This document shows positions 22,776 to 31,919 of a DNA stretch of 64,000 nucleotides, one piece after another. The notes below the pieces were generated by a model. That model was not told where the DNA came from. It worked only from the letters and a program-made list of their open reading frames with translations, and did not search any database. The DNA lies in NCBI GenBank assembly GCA_003339415.1, contig PDHQ01000072.1:21598-85597 (forward strand), in the 5' to 3' direction. The position numbers and the translations under genes are program-made. Within the stretch, counting starts at the first letter, position 1. Each line of letters begins with the position of its first letter. The DNA comes from Ophiocordyceps camponoti-saundersi (nom. inval.) (taxonomy: Eukaryota; Ascomycota; Sordariomycetes; Hypocreales; Ophiocordycipitaceae).

Positions 22776-23047
22776 TCACCTTTGCTTCCCTCACTTACAC
22801 GTACGTGTACAAAGACCACTCAACAGACTCCCCGGTAGATTTCAAAGCCTGGATTGGTTTCCTTATAGGCTACGAGTCCTGTCATATCTATCGGATATGG
22901 CTACCAAGCGAGAACCGCGTTCTATCAACCCGCGATGTCTTGTTCGATGAGCGCGAGACATTTTACGGGCATTTTAACTACCGGGGGCTCCCCGGATTCC
23001 TTCGTCGTACGAGGCAACATATTGCACTGGACATCTACAAAGTGTAA
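22776..23047 (+). mobile_element. Ty1/copia integrase C-terminal fragment
   Basis: The plus strand at 22805-23047 reads FKAWIGFLIGYESCHIYRIW LPSENRVLSTRDVLFDERE. This is the copia integrase segment that in intact elements contains GYxxxxxYRxWxPxxxxVxxxRDVxFDE and lies between the catalytic core and RT. Here it sits downstream of RT, out of order with its neighbours. Confidence 0.8.
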
Positions 23048-23614
23048 ACGACACCTTTACCTTTGCTTCTGCAGCCTTCTCTTCCCTAGAGGAGAAGGAA
23101 ATCCGTTGGATCAATGGCCAGGATAAACCCGGCCGACGCCATGGCAAAAGACAACATGGCCAGCCGCTCTCCTCCAACCATGCTACCTGGTATACGATAC
23201 TACGTATACTGGTTCGCTATGCGGACGAGAGAACGGTTAGTCGCGAGCAATGGGTCCCGGAGAAGTCCGTTCATTGGGCACCGGGCTCCGTCGACGGTCG
23301 CCTCTCTATGAGCCATATCCGCAGCGGATCGTATCGCCCCGACCCGTGTCGACCCTACGCCCCTCGGTTCCCTTAGGCGTTTGGCCCTCGGAGCCCAGCA
23401 CGCAATCTCCCTCCCTACGAATATACAAGTCCCACCTCTCCCGCCTTTCTTCTTCGGCCTTTCGCTCCCTTTCTCCGCTCTCCCTCCCCTTCTCGAAGCA
23501 GGCTTCGAAGACCTTCTTGTCCCTAAATCGCAACTACTACCCGCTATTCTCGAACACTACCGACGTGCATTGTCGGTTTTTAAAAACGCCTGGCAAGGCT
23601 ATATATATATATAT

Positions 23615-23753
23615 AACCACAGATTGGCAAGGACGGAACAATCGATCCTGACAACAGACTCTTGCGAAAGTGAACGCACAGAGAGAGGTAAGTTGTGATT
23701 GATTAGAGAGTTAACAAAGGGCTGCGTAGGATCCCTCCAGAACTCTTACAGAT
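23615..23753 (+). repeat. 139-bp dispersed module, copy A
   Basis: Begins AACCACAGATTGGCAAGGAC right after a (TA)n tract and ends near ACTCTTACAGAT. It closely matches copy B at 24944-25083 over its full length, including TTGCGAAAGTGA and GGTAAGTTGTGAT...GAGTTAAC. Since gag-like sequence follows copy A, this is probably the end of a long terminal repeat or the untranslated leader of a copia element. It contains an intron-like GTAAGT...TTAAC...GTAG stretch. Confidence 0.65.
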
Positions 23754-23789
23754 AAACATTGAGAACCAGAAGCACATACCTTTAGTACC

Positions 23790-24200
23790 AGTGATCTCTG
23801 TCAACTCCCGTGCGCGCACCACGAAGGCCAACCACTCCCAGTATTGGTGGAATTCGACACCTGTGGTGAGATTAACCCTATGCTGCAAGGAAGGACAGAC
23901 AGTCAAGGCCTGGTACGAAGCTTTACGTGCGGAAGTCAGGATTTCGGACGAGGAATACCACCGCGACCTTCTCCGACAATATGCTGCGGCCATGAGCATC
24001 AAAGACGACCAATCTCCGCCAAAGAATTAGTATAGCTGGTTTAATGAATGGAGAAAGCCCATCGATGCTGCCAAGTCAGAAGGATTATCGTGGGCAGACG
24101 ACAATTTCACGTGGACCACTCAATTCTGTGACGCTGTCCGTCCGCATCCCTATATGCGGACTTGGACCACTTATTCTCATAGCCTATTTTAACTTGGAGG
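23790..24200 (+). mobile_element. Copia gag fragment
   Basis: The plus strand reads PVVRLTLCCKEGQTVKAWYE ALRAEVRISDEEYHRDLLRQ, then PPKN, a TAG stop, and WFNEWRKPIDAAKSEGLSWA to AVRPHPYMRTWTTY. The TAG occupies the position just before the W/F block where the 20.9 kb copy is open, consistent with a TGG-to-TAG change. Near 24,180-24,195 the sequence jumps to reverse transcriptase, so the rest of gag, protease and integrase are deleted. Confidence 0.65.
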
Positions 24201-24690
24201 CAAGACAATATGATTTTGTGAATGCTTTCTGCAACAGTGACCTCGATGAGGAGGTCTACTGCAAACTTCCCCCTGGCTTCAGCTAACCAGGCAGGGCTTG
24301 GAGGCTCAAGAAGGCCCTCTACGGGCTTCGACGATCCCCTCTTCTATGGTATAAGCTGCTCAGTGCTTGGCTCACGGAACAAGGGTACAAATCGGTCTCG
24401 GAAGACCCCTGCGTTATGACAAACGGCAAGATCATCGTCTTCTTTTACGTCGACGACCTTGTGGCTATGTTCCGGAAGGGTCAAAGAAGGGGAACATGCC
24501 AAGTTCAGGGAGGCAATCAACAAAGCCTTCCAGATCAAGGACCTTGGGGACCTTCGATGGTTCCTGAACATCGAGATCATCAGGGATCGGGCCAACAGAA
24601 GACTGTTCCTAAGCCAAAGGTCCTACGTTCAGAGGGTCATCACCAAATTCGAAGGGCTCCTGAGCAAGAAGACTCGGGCTCAGCCCATGA
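24200..24690 (+). mobile_element. Ty1/copia reverse transcriptase fragment with YVDD motif
   Basis: Reads NLEARQYDFVNAFCNSDLDE EVYCKLPPGFS, a TAA stop, RAWRLKKALYGLRRSPLLWY KLLSAWL, then VMTNGKIIVFFYVDDLVAMF with the catalytic YVDD box near 24,448-24,459, then after a frame change FQIKDLGDLRWFLNIEIIRD and LFLSQRSYVQRVITKFEG. These are the standard copia RT blocks in the right order. One stop and one frameshift make it a dead copy. It ends in a (TA)n tract at 24693. Confidence 0.85.
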
Positions 24691-24692
24691 CG

Positions 24693-24693
24693 C

Positions 24694-24734
<41 letters not shown>

Positions 24735-24935
24735 AACGCCTCTACAAATTGCTTAAGAAGGCTGGCCCTTCGGACGTCACACCCGCTGCCCTCGACTCGA
24801 TCAGACGTTTTTGTCACCAATGTCAGTCGCACGACGCCAAACCCAGACGGTTCAAGTTCTCTATCAAAGACGACTGCGACTTCAACCACTCCCTCATCAT
24901 CGACATCTTTCATATATATATATATATATATATTA
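24693..24935 (+). mobile_element. Retroviral-type integrase zinc-finger fragment between (TA)n tracts
   Basis: Between (TA)n at 24693-24732 and 24912-24933 the plus strand reads LYKLLKKAGPSDVTPAALDS IRRFCHQCQSHDAKPRRFKF SIKDDCDFNHSLIIDI. The CHQC pair is the second half of an HHCC integrase finger, and FNHSLIIDI leads into the catalytic core as in fungal copia elements. The fragment is clipped on both sides by dinucleotide repeats. It lies after RT, whereas it belongs before it. Confidence 0.65.
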
Positions 24936-24943
24936 AAAAGGTC

Positions 24944-25083
24944 AACCATAGATTGGCAAGGAAGGAAAATCGACCCAGACAACGGACTTTTGCGAAAGTG
25001 ACCGCTTCAAGGTAAGTTGTGATCGATCAGAAGAGTTAACAGGGCTGTGTAGAAGCCTCTCTCCGGAACTCTCACCAAGATCA
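24944..25083 (+). repeat. 139-bp dispersed module, copy B
   Basis: Begins AACCATAGATTGGCAAGGAA and ends near CTCACCAAGAT. It matches copy A at 23615-23753 with scattered substitutions and small indels. As with copy A, a (TA)n tract precedes it. Unlike copy A, it is followed by Ty3/gypsy integrase sequence, so the downstream partner differs between the copies. Confidence 0.65.
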
Positions 25084-25089
25084 AAGGGC

Positions 25090-25450
25090 GGCTTAAATCC
25101 TACGTCAGGTCCTGTCAAATCTGCCAAGGGGTCGCTCCCCGAAAGGCATCGCCCATATGGAAAACTCGCCTCATCGCCGATTCCATCACGACCCTGGGCA
25201 GAACTGTCTCTGGACTTCACGACTGGTTTACCAGAGTCCACATGGCTAGACAAACAAGTCAACAGTAACGGTCTCGTCCGCTGGAAGGACCGGATTGTGG
25301 TACCGCAAGAAGCGGCGTTGAAGCAAGAACTGCCATCACTTTACCACGATGACCTATAAGCGGGTCATTTCGGTGCAGAACGCACCCAGGACCTCCTCGC
25401 CAGAAAATTCTACCACATGTTATTTCGCACGACGCTGGAACTAACTTTCT
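25090..25450 (+). mobile_element. Ty3/gypsy integrase fragments in permuted order
   Basis: First comes YVRSCQICQG (25106-25135), then after a frame change RPYGKLASSPIPSRPWAELS LDFTTGLPEST (about 25150-25243), the hallmark start of the gypsy integrase core. After that, 25265-25420 reads NGLVRWKDRIVVPQEAALKQ ELPSLYHDDL, a TAA stop, and AGHFGAERTQDLLARKFYHM. That last block is the N-terminal H2C2 finger region and should precede the first block. This permutation, as in the copia pieces, suggests overlapping partial copies. Confidence 0.75.
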
Positions 25451-25459
25451 CATCGACCG

Positions 25460-25975
25460 AGTTTCGTACGAACGATTTATAAAAAGCTTAATAGCCTTCC
25501 TATCGACTATAAGATTAAAGCCTAGCCATTCGAGACCTCTGACGCGAACAAGCTTATCTAGAACGGTCTGGTAATTGATACCCTACTAGCGATCCTATAA
25601 ACATGGCTTGTTAACCGAGGACCAGGCTCGACTCGTGGGCGATTGGCCTGCGTTTAAGGAATGGTCATATAACCTTCTCAAGGACCCCGACAATCGCACA
25701 GCGGCCATAGCCGTTACCCTCCAGGACGCCAGGCAAAGGGTAAAACCTAGACCCCTTACGACTTCCACATCTACGTCGAAGGTCTTGAACGTCATTTCGA
25801 CACTCGTCCATCTAAAGAACTCACAAAACAATCTGGGTTAAGGACTTCTGCGAAGCAATCATTGAGCAACCGTACATGAGGAACTGGATTCAAGTCTTTA
25901 AGCAGAACAAAACAGTCGAAGAAGACGACTTCACGATTTATGAGTTTGCAAACGATTTCACCCGACACCCTCCCA

Positions 25976-25976
<1 letters not shown>
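25460..25976 (+). mobile_element. Retrotransposon gag fragment
   Basis: Broken frames read KPFETSDANKLI-type sequence near 25,520-25,560, LTEDQARLVGDWPAFKEWSY NLLKDPDNRTAAIAVTLQDA (25610-25735), and FCEAIIEQPYMRNWIQVFKQ (25,850-25,910). The WxxxFCEAI...PYMRNW block is parallel to the AVRPHDYMRTW block in the other gag copies. The fragment runs into a 33-base poly-C tract. Confidence 0.6.

Positions 25977-26009
<33 letters not shown>
25977..26009. repeat. Poly-C tract, 33 bases
   Basis: An uninterrupted run of 33 C, preceded by CCCTCCCAT and followed by GGCGG. It abuts gag-like sequence on its left and unassigned sequence on its right. Such a tract can be biological, but it is also a common place for assembly or sequencing error. 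Confidence 0.9.
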
Positions 26010-26011
<2 letters not shown>

Positions 26012-26674
26012 CGGAAAACCAACGGACAAAGGAACGTTTCCTACCTACCAAATAATTCGAACGGCAAAGAACATCGCAGCCCTTGATTACTTCTCCCGGT
26101 TAACTCTGATTCCTCTCTTAAGAGATACCTACGATCAGTTCAATTGTTTCTTACCTATTCTTATCTTTGTCGATTCGGTACCGACTTCATCACTATTCAA
26201 CATGCCTCGCACCACTCCATCTCAGAATTAACCGTTCTTCTGCCCTCGGACTATTCTGTTCCTGTATCCTACTGATGCTCCTCTATTTATTCCCTCTGCT
26301 CAAAGACCAAGTATTCATGAATTGGCCTACTGGATTTCTCTAGCAACGAGGACTTGACGCGGAGATAGCCCGAGTCCGAGTATACGATGATGCCGTACAA
26401 CCAGGACTGACCACCGTCGTCGAGGGCGAACCAGACTTCTATCAAGTGGAACGCATCCTTAACGTCAGAATGCACAACAAGGGACGTGGCAAAGCTCGGA
26501 AACAATTTTACCTCTATTAGGACCGTTTCTCCTACTCGGCTCGAGAGCCAAAGTTCCAGCAGCTATCCATGGCCTCGACTGTACTCCAATTAAATGGATG
26601 AATAAATTGGCAAATGCCAGCTTTACTTTTAGCCTCCAGGACCAGGCCACACGCTGAACCGTTTCATCTCAACG
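26010..26674 (+). mobile_element. Degenerate retroelement tail with chromodomain-like segment
   Basis: At 26345-26520 the plus strand reads GLDAEIARVRVYDDAVQPGL TTVVEGEPDFYQVERILNVR MHNKGRGKARKQFYLY, then a TAG stop. This resembles the Ty3/gypsy integrase C-terminus followed by a chromodomain (VERILxxRxxxKGRGxxxQYLVKW). The stop falls at the Trp-like position of that motif, again fitting TGG to TAG. The stretch 26,040-26,340 carries no domain I can name. The element remnants end about 50 bp before the PRCC gene stop. Confidence 0.5.
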
Positions 26675-27718
26675 TCACCTCCATCCGTAGCGACTCCCCG
26701 CGTCTTTGCGGTTAGACTTGCCCTGCGCGAAGCTGTCCTCCAGCGCATCACGCTGGCTCTGGACGTTCTGTACCAGTTGGCGCAGGTTATGCTTGCCGCC
26801 CTGGATCGCGCGGACGGGATTGTGTATCTGTTGTTCGCCGGCGGCGCGAAGCTGCTCATTGCGTTGGTACTCGTCGTCCATGTTATAGTTGATGACAGGC
26901 TGAGCAGCATTGGCGGACGCGTTGCGGCCGAAGAGCTCGCGTCTGGCGGCGGCCGAGAGATTGAGGTCGTTGGCGATCGTGTCGAGGCGGTGGGGTTCTC
27001 TTTCGTAGTAAGGAGGGGGGTCGTCATCTGGAGGCTCTGCGGCCGGCGCCGAGGCAGGGGCATTATCGGAGAGAGGGGCGGTACTATATTCCATCGTGCT
27101 GGCTTCTGTCTTTGGTGCTGACGCCTCTATCTCGGTGTGTAAGGAGAAGAGGGATCGCTTCTTAGGAGTCGGTATCGGAGGAGCGGGCGGCGCAAGTATG
27201 TCTCCACCCTTCGCCGCTGTTGCTGTTGCGTTTACGATCTTTGTCTTCTTCTTATGCGCGCTTCTCGCGACAGAGAGGGGCTTGAACATGGTGGGCTTTC
27301 CCATCGGTTCGGCTCGCGCAGGCTTCTCTTGAGACGAAGGCTGCGGCTGCGGCGAAGACTCGGATGCCTCTGCCGGAGCTACGGCATCAACGGCAGCAGG
27401 CGATCCGTTTTCGGCCCCCCGGTCGAAGCCCGGCTCGGCGCTTGTCTTGAGCGCGACCGGGCGCGTCGTCTTCTTAGGCGGGGGCAACAGCGAGTTGAAG
27501 CCGGAGAAGAGCCCGGAACCCGATGTCCGAGCACGTTTGGCGGGCGGCGGCGACGACGGCGACTTCTGGTTGGAGGAAGAGGAGGATGCAGGCGGCGGGA
27601 GGTTGACGATAATTTTGCCTCGGTGGTCGACGACGCGCTTCTTAGGGGCGGGTCGAGCCGCGGGCCATTCTGTCTCGGACTCTGATCCTTCAGACTCGGA
27701 ATAGTCCACCAGAGCCAT
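26675..27718 (-). CDS. PRCC-family protein (mitotic checkpoint / splicing-associated)
   Basis: Intronless, 347 aa. The N-terminus MALVDYSESEGSESE is typical of the PRCC family. The middle is low-complexity and rich in Pro, Ala and Ser, with two KKK-type basic clusters. The conserved C-terminal domain runs from about residue 255: DLNLSAAARRELFG, VINYNMDDEYQRNEQLRAAG EQQ, HNLRQLVQNVQSQRDALEDS F, and the final AGSRYGWR. Human PRCC binds MAD2B and splicing factors; the fungal role is not established and nuclear location is inferred. The gene diverges from SIN1 over 305 bp. Confidence 0.85.
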   Translation of the reverse strand: MALVDYSESEGSESETEWPAARPAPKKRVVDHRGKIIVNLPPPASSSSSNQKSPSSPPPAKRARTSGSGLFSGFNSLLPPPKKTTRPVALKTSAEPGFDRGAENGSPAAVDAVAPAEASESSPQPQPSSQEKPARAEPMGKPTMFKPLSVARSAHKKKTKIVNATATAAKGGDILAPPAPPIPTPKKRSLFSLHTEIEASAPKTEASTMEYSTAPLSDNAPASAPAAEPPDDDPPPYYEREPHRLDTIANDLNLSAAARRELFGRNASANAAQPVINYNMDDEYQRNEQLRAAGEQQIHNPVRAIQGGKHNLRQLVQNVQSQRDALEDSFAQGKSNRKDAGSRYGWR

Positions 27719-28023
27719 GGCGTCTGAGGGTGGCGCAAGGAGATGGGAGGTCGCTGATAAGAGTCTTAGAGGTGAGGTGGTGACGCTGTTAATTGATATC
27801 AGCCTTGTCGTATTCGTACCTAGGTACCCGACGTCCTAGTGCCTGGATAGCTGTCACGTGCCCTCCCTCCCCTAACTTCATGCCCCCCCCCCCTCCTAGA
27901 GACACAGTCCTAGCACAGAGTCGAGACGTCTTGTTCGTCAGGGACTCGCCAGAAGCCCCTTCTATATGCTCTCACATCTCTTCTCTCGCCAGTATCGCCC
28001 TCGCAGGCGCCTGGAGAGAAATC
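27719..28023. promoter_or_regulatory. Divergent promoter between the PRCC-family gene and SIN1
   Basis: 305 bp must serve both genes. It contains CTACCTAGGTACC-like repeats near 27,820, a CACGTG E-box at 27855-27860 (gtCACGTGcc), and CT-rich sequence before the SIN1 start. The E-box is seen; a role as a basic helix-loop-helix site is inference. Confidence 0.4.
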
Positions 28024-30642
28024 ATGTCTATCCTTCAGCTGGACGAGTAAGGCGGTCCCATCGATCCTATCTAGGACGCAGAGCTGACAATGCGACAGGC
28101 TCGTGTCTTACCAGCTCAGGACGAGTTACCTTGACGAAATCGCGGATGGTGTCGGCGAGCGACTCATCACCGTCGACGAGACGCTTCTCAATTCCGTGCC
28201 CTTCAAGGCGGCTGGATGGCGGCCCAGCTCGTCACACGCCAAACGCACGCACTCGCCGCCCATCCCGACGGCCATCGCGTCGGAATACTTTCAAGCCCCC
28301 CGTCAGGCGGGCCTGACGCTCGAGGATGCCGAAGACGATGGTGGCATGCTCACCGCCGGCGGCGCCGACACGGCGGGTCCCGGCATGGCGACGAAGAGGC
28401 GCAGGCGGCGCCAGCAGATGATGGACGACGACAGCAGCGATTTCAGCGACGACAGTGAGGATGAAAGCGAGCAGCGTGCCACTCAGCAGATTAAATTCTC
28501 CAAGATGCCCGTACGGCCGCGCGCGGGCTCGTCGCCTATCCAGACCTCGCAACTGGGCCCGCCGCGCACGCCGCGTCGGGGCTCGCAGTCGGCGCTGGAG
28601 ACGACGAGAGAGAGGCTGCGTCGCGATACCGTCACCAGCAGCGAGGTCTCGTCCGAGAATGAGCTTGATGCTCCGGTGGCCCGCGCCGCGCCGCGAACCG
28701 TACGGCTTCAGGAGAGCATACACGAAGAGCCTTCGCCGGGTATCGAGCGGCCCGGCCCGGTTGACGTCGACGACGACGACGACGATGACGACTCGGACGA
28801 AGCCTCGGATCTCTCTGGAGACTACGTCGAGAGCATTGACTCGGCCTCGATACTCGACGGTGTGGAAAATGCCCTCAAAGGCTCGCCGACGCAACCCGTA
28901 GTGGGCACGCCCCCTAGAAACTTTACGAGGCGATCGACGATTCGTAAGTCGCATGCACCGCCCGCTAAGCCGGTGGTCTTAGAGGCGCTCCCGCCGCCGC
29001 GGCCCATGAGCACGATTCGGCCGCAGAGTGTGGCTCAGCCCCAGAGCCTGCTGTCGGCGGCGCTCCGGGCCAAAGAGCACAAGCCGTCGGTGCCCTTCCA
29101 GCAGTTTGCCCACTTCAGCGGTCAGGGCACGCAGGGATCCTTCAACATACGCATCTACGCCCCGTTCTCGGGCACGCCCGAAAAGCCCTTTGAGGTGCCG
29201 ATCCGGCCGCGAGTCCACGACGGCCAAGGCGCGGAACGGGCCGTCACGGTGGCAGACCTGATCGGACTGAGCCTCTACCGCTACAACGAGGAAAAGCGCC
29301 AACCGGCGGTGGCGGCGGAGAAGCGCAACATCAACTGGTGGACGCTGCGAATGGTCGAGGAGGGCGGCGAGGTCGACGACGACTTTCCGGCCTTTGAGAG
29401 AACAAAGCAGCTGGCGGCCTTTACGACGGCCAACAACGCCGGTGCTCGAGGAGGAGGCAGGCTGCGGTCCAACTCGACGGTGACGGACGACTTTGCGCTG
29501 GTTCCGGCTACTGCTGATGAGTTTGAGGAGAATAAGACGCTGACGCCGCAAGATGATGTAGGAGGGGAAGCGGAGGAGGCATCGGTAGAGCAGCAGCAGC
29601 AGCCGCCGCCGCAGCAGCAGCAACCACAACAGCTGCAACAACAACCACAGCAACAACATCAACAACAACAACCGCTACTACAGCATCCGCAAGTACCTCG
29701 GCCGAATCCGATTGTCACGACCACGTATCGACCCAACACGTCGCTGGCAGACGCGCCGCAGGCTCCGGCCACGGTGCCCAGCGCAACGCGTGGGCAGCAA
29801 AAGTTTCTACGGATTCACATCATGTCGGCGGATATGGCGGCCGGGCAGCTGGTGACGGTTGACGTGACGACGGCGACGTACCTGGCCGAGGTGCTGGACC
29901 TGGTTTGCCGCAAGCGGCAGCTGGACAAGGCCAATCACGTCCTGAAGCTCCCGGGTTCTGGGGCAGTGGTAATGATTGACCGGCCGGTGTCGTCGATCGG
30001 ACACGTTTCGGATCTGGAGCTCTACCGACGGCGGTTCGCGACAGACGGCCCGCTGAGCATGACGGGCTCGCCGAGCAGCTCGTCGCCCAAGACGATGCCT
30101 CTAGCCGATGGCCAGCTTCAGCGTAAGAAGGGACCGATCGCCGGCCCCCATCCGCTGGCGCAGGAGGCATCGAGCAACAAGCGGTACACTGTGTGGCGGA
30201 AACAGCCGATGAGGCTCGTGGGCATGAGCGAGCGCATCCTGGCCATTGATGGCGAATACATCCACATCGTGCCGGCATCAGGGGGCCGGGCGGTGCACGA
30301 TGGGGGCGGAGGGAAGACCACGACGGTACATTTCAGCAATGTAATCGGATGTAAGGTACCACGGAAGCATCCGACCAACGTCAAAGTGAGTCTTTTTTCT
30401 TTCTTATTCTTTTCCCCGATTCCCCTTATATCTCACCGGACCCTTGTTTCGAATCAAATAGCCGGGTGTTGGTCGGTCTGTCTGGCTGTATGCACGCAGG
30501 TGATACTAACGGTTTGTCTCAGCTGGTCATCTATAAGGCGACGGAGAGCAAGCGGTACGACTTTGAGGCTCGGGGTGCGGACGAGGCGGCGGAGATTGTA
30601 GCCGAGCTGAAGAAGGGGATCTCGCCTTATCGCGAGGTGTAA
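28024..30642 (+). CDS. SIN1: TORC2 subunit Sin1/Avo1
   Basis: Exons 28024-28046, 28099-30385 and 30523-30642 give 809 aa. Sin1 is a core TOR complex 2 subunit that presents AGC kinases (Ypk/Akt type) to TOR and ties the complex to membranes. The first exon encodes MSILQLDE and splices to LVSYQLRTSYLDEIADGVGE, the family N-terminus. Then comes a charged linker with an Asp run (~residue 220), the CRIM domain (~337-452, with FNIRIYAPFSGTPEKPFEVP and INWWTLRMVEEGGEVDDDFP), a Gln-rich hinge (~500-540), a Ras-binding-like domain (~574-642) and a PH domain (~702-805) that exon 3 completes. Confidence 0.92.
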
Positions 30643-31919
30643 GCTGTTAGTGGTGAATGAATATGCATATAGGCATGTATGTATGTACATGTAACACAGA
30701 TGAACAGCTCTGTCACCTGACTGTCAAGGATGGCCTTATGTAGCCACCAAAACAAGCAAAAGAAAAGGTCCCATACATGGGAAGCAAAGCCAGTGTGTTG
30801 TGTATGTTCTAAGAAGGCTCCAGGCCATCTATCTGTACCTAAGGTATGAGTGTCATGTCTGTCTGACTAAGTCAGGTCATATGACCTGTGCCTGCCATCA
30901 AACACGTATGCACATATCCGTATATGTATATAGAAGTAGAGAAGTATGTACATAAGACAATGTGGAGATGAGTGGGGGGTTTGACTCTTATTGTGGGGGA
31001 TGACGCGCAAATGGGGGGGGGGGGACGCCACGAGTGGCGCAGCGAGTTTCGAAACGACGAAAATAGAATGCCGTTTTAGAATGCCATCATGTCACAGGAG
31101 CGGGCTCTCGCAGCCGCGCAGGAGGGGTCTGGCACGTGGCTGGAGCTTGGCTGCGTATGTGGCTGTGTAACTGAGAGAAATTATGCAGACATACGGACTC
31201 ACAGTTACACTTACACACACTGGATTAGGGGTAGCACATACGTATACACACATGACACGGAGCACCAGGCAACATCCTGAGAGGAGCACACCCAGCAGTA
31301 CATACATACATCCGTAGATGCTGGTTGATGCTAGAGTGGGCGGCGAACTACATACCAACTCTGTTTCACTGTTTACTAATGTTCTGTTTATATTCCACGG
31401 CGCACCCACCGAGGCCTCCCCGTCCGCCTCCGCCTCCGCCTCATTCAGCCTTGTTAGACGCGCGGCCCCTCTGTTACTAGACATGCGGCGTACCTGGGGC
31501 TGGTAGGTGAGATATGTATAGGAGGAGCGCGAGGCTTTCCTGTTATACTCTCTTACTATGGTGGTATGTGTGTTGGTAGTGGTACTCGGGTGTGCATATA
31601 CGGAGTGAGACGGAGGGACGCCATCGGTGCTGAGCTGAGGTTATCGAGGCTTTGGCTATAAGAGTGAAGGGTCTCTTCGCGTGCTGGTAGTTTAGATTCT
31701 GGGTACATAATCTGGTGTATCTCGCTCTTATTAGACTCTCTTCATCTTCATCTCTTCATCTCCCTTCTCTTCGTCTCTACTCACACTCTATAATCTCTAC
31801 GGTTCGAAGCAGATCTTACAAGACTCTCTTCATCTTTTTCTATTCATCTTTCCTCCCTCCAGCTCTTCTCACATACAAGAATCTCGGCACGTCGAAGCAC
31901 ATCAATCAAAGCTATCAAG
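30643..31919. other. Intergenic region and leader of the GPI-type protein gene
   Basis: About 1.3 kb without a gene. GTAT/TACA repeats occur near 30,670 and 30,920-30,955, and there is a G11 run at 31013-31023. The last 200 bp are TC-rich and appear internally duplicated: GACTCTCTTCATCTT at about 31735 recurs at about 31832, followed each time by similar pyrimidine and GTCGAAGCA-like sequence. Confidence 0.5.

Noticed and set aside
20841..23047. A single intact retrotransposon
   Set aside because: Domain order is wrong for copia, frames are broken by stops and shifts, and no pair of matching LTRs was found.
22060..26640. Domesticated transposon genes
   Set aside because: Every fragment has stops or frame changes at conserved motif positions, so there is no sign of selection for function.
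28979..29671. 230-codon open frame on the minus strand, Leu-rich at its start
   Set aside because: It is the antisense of the SIN1 Gln repeat and CRIM region. Leucine runs mirror CAG/CAA repeats, and no domain is visible.
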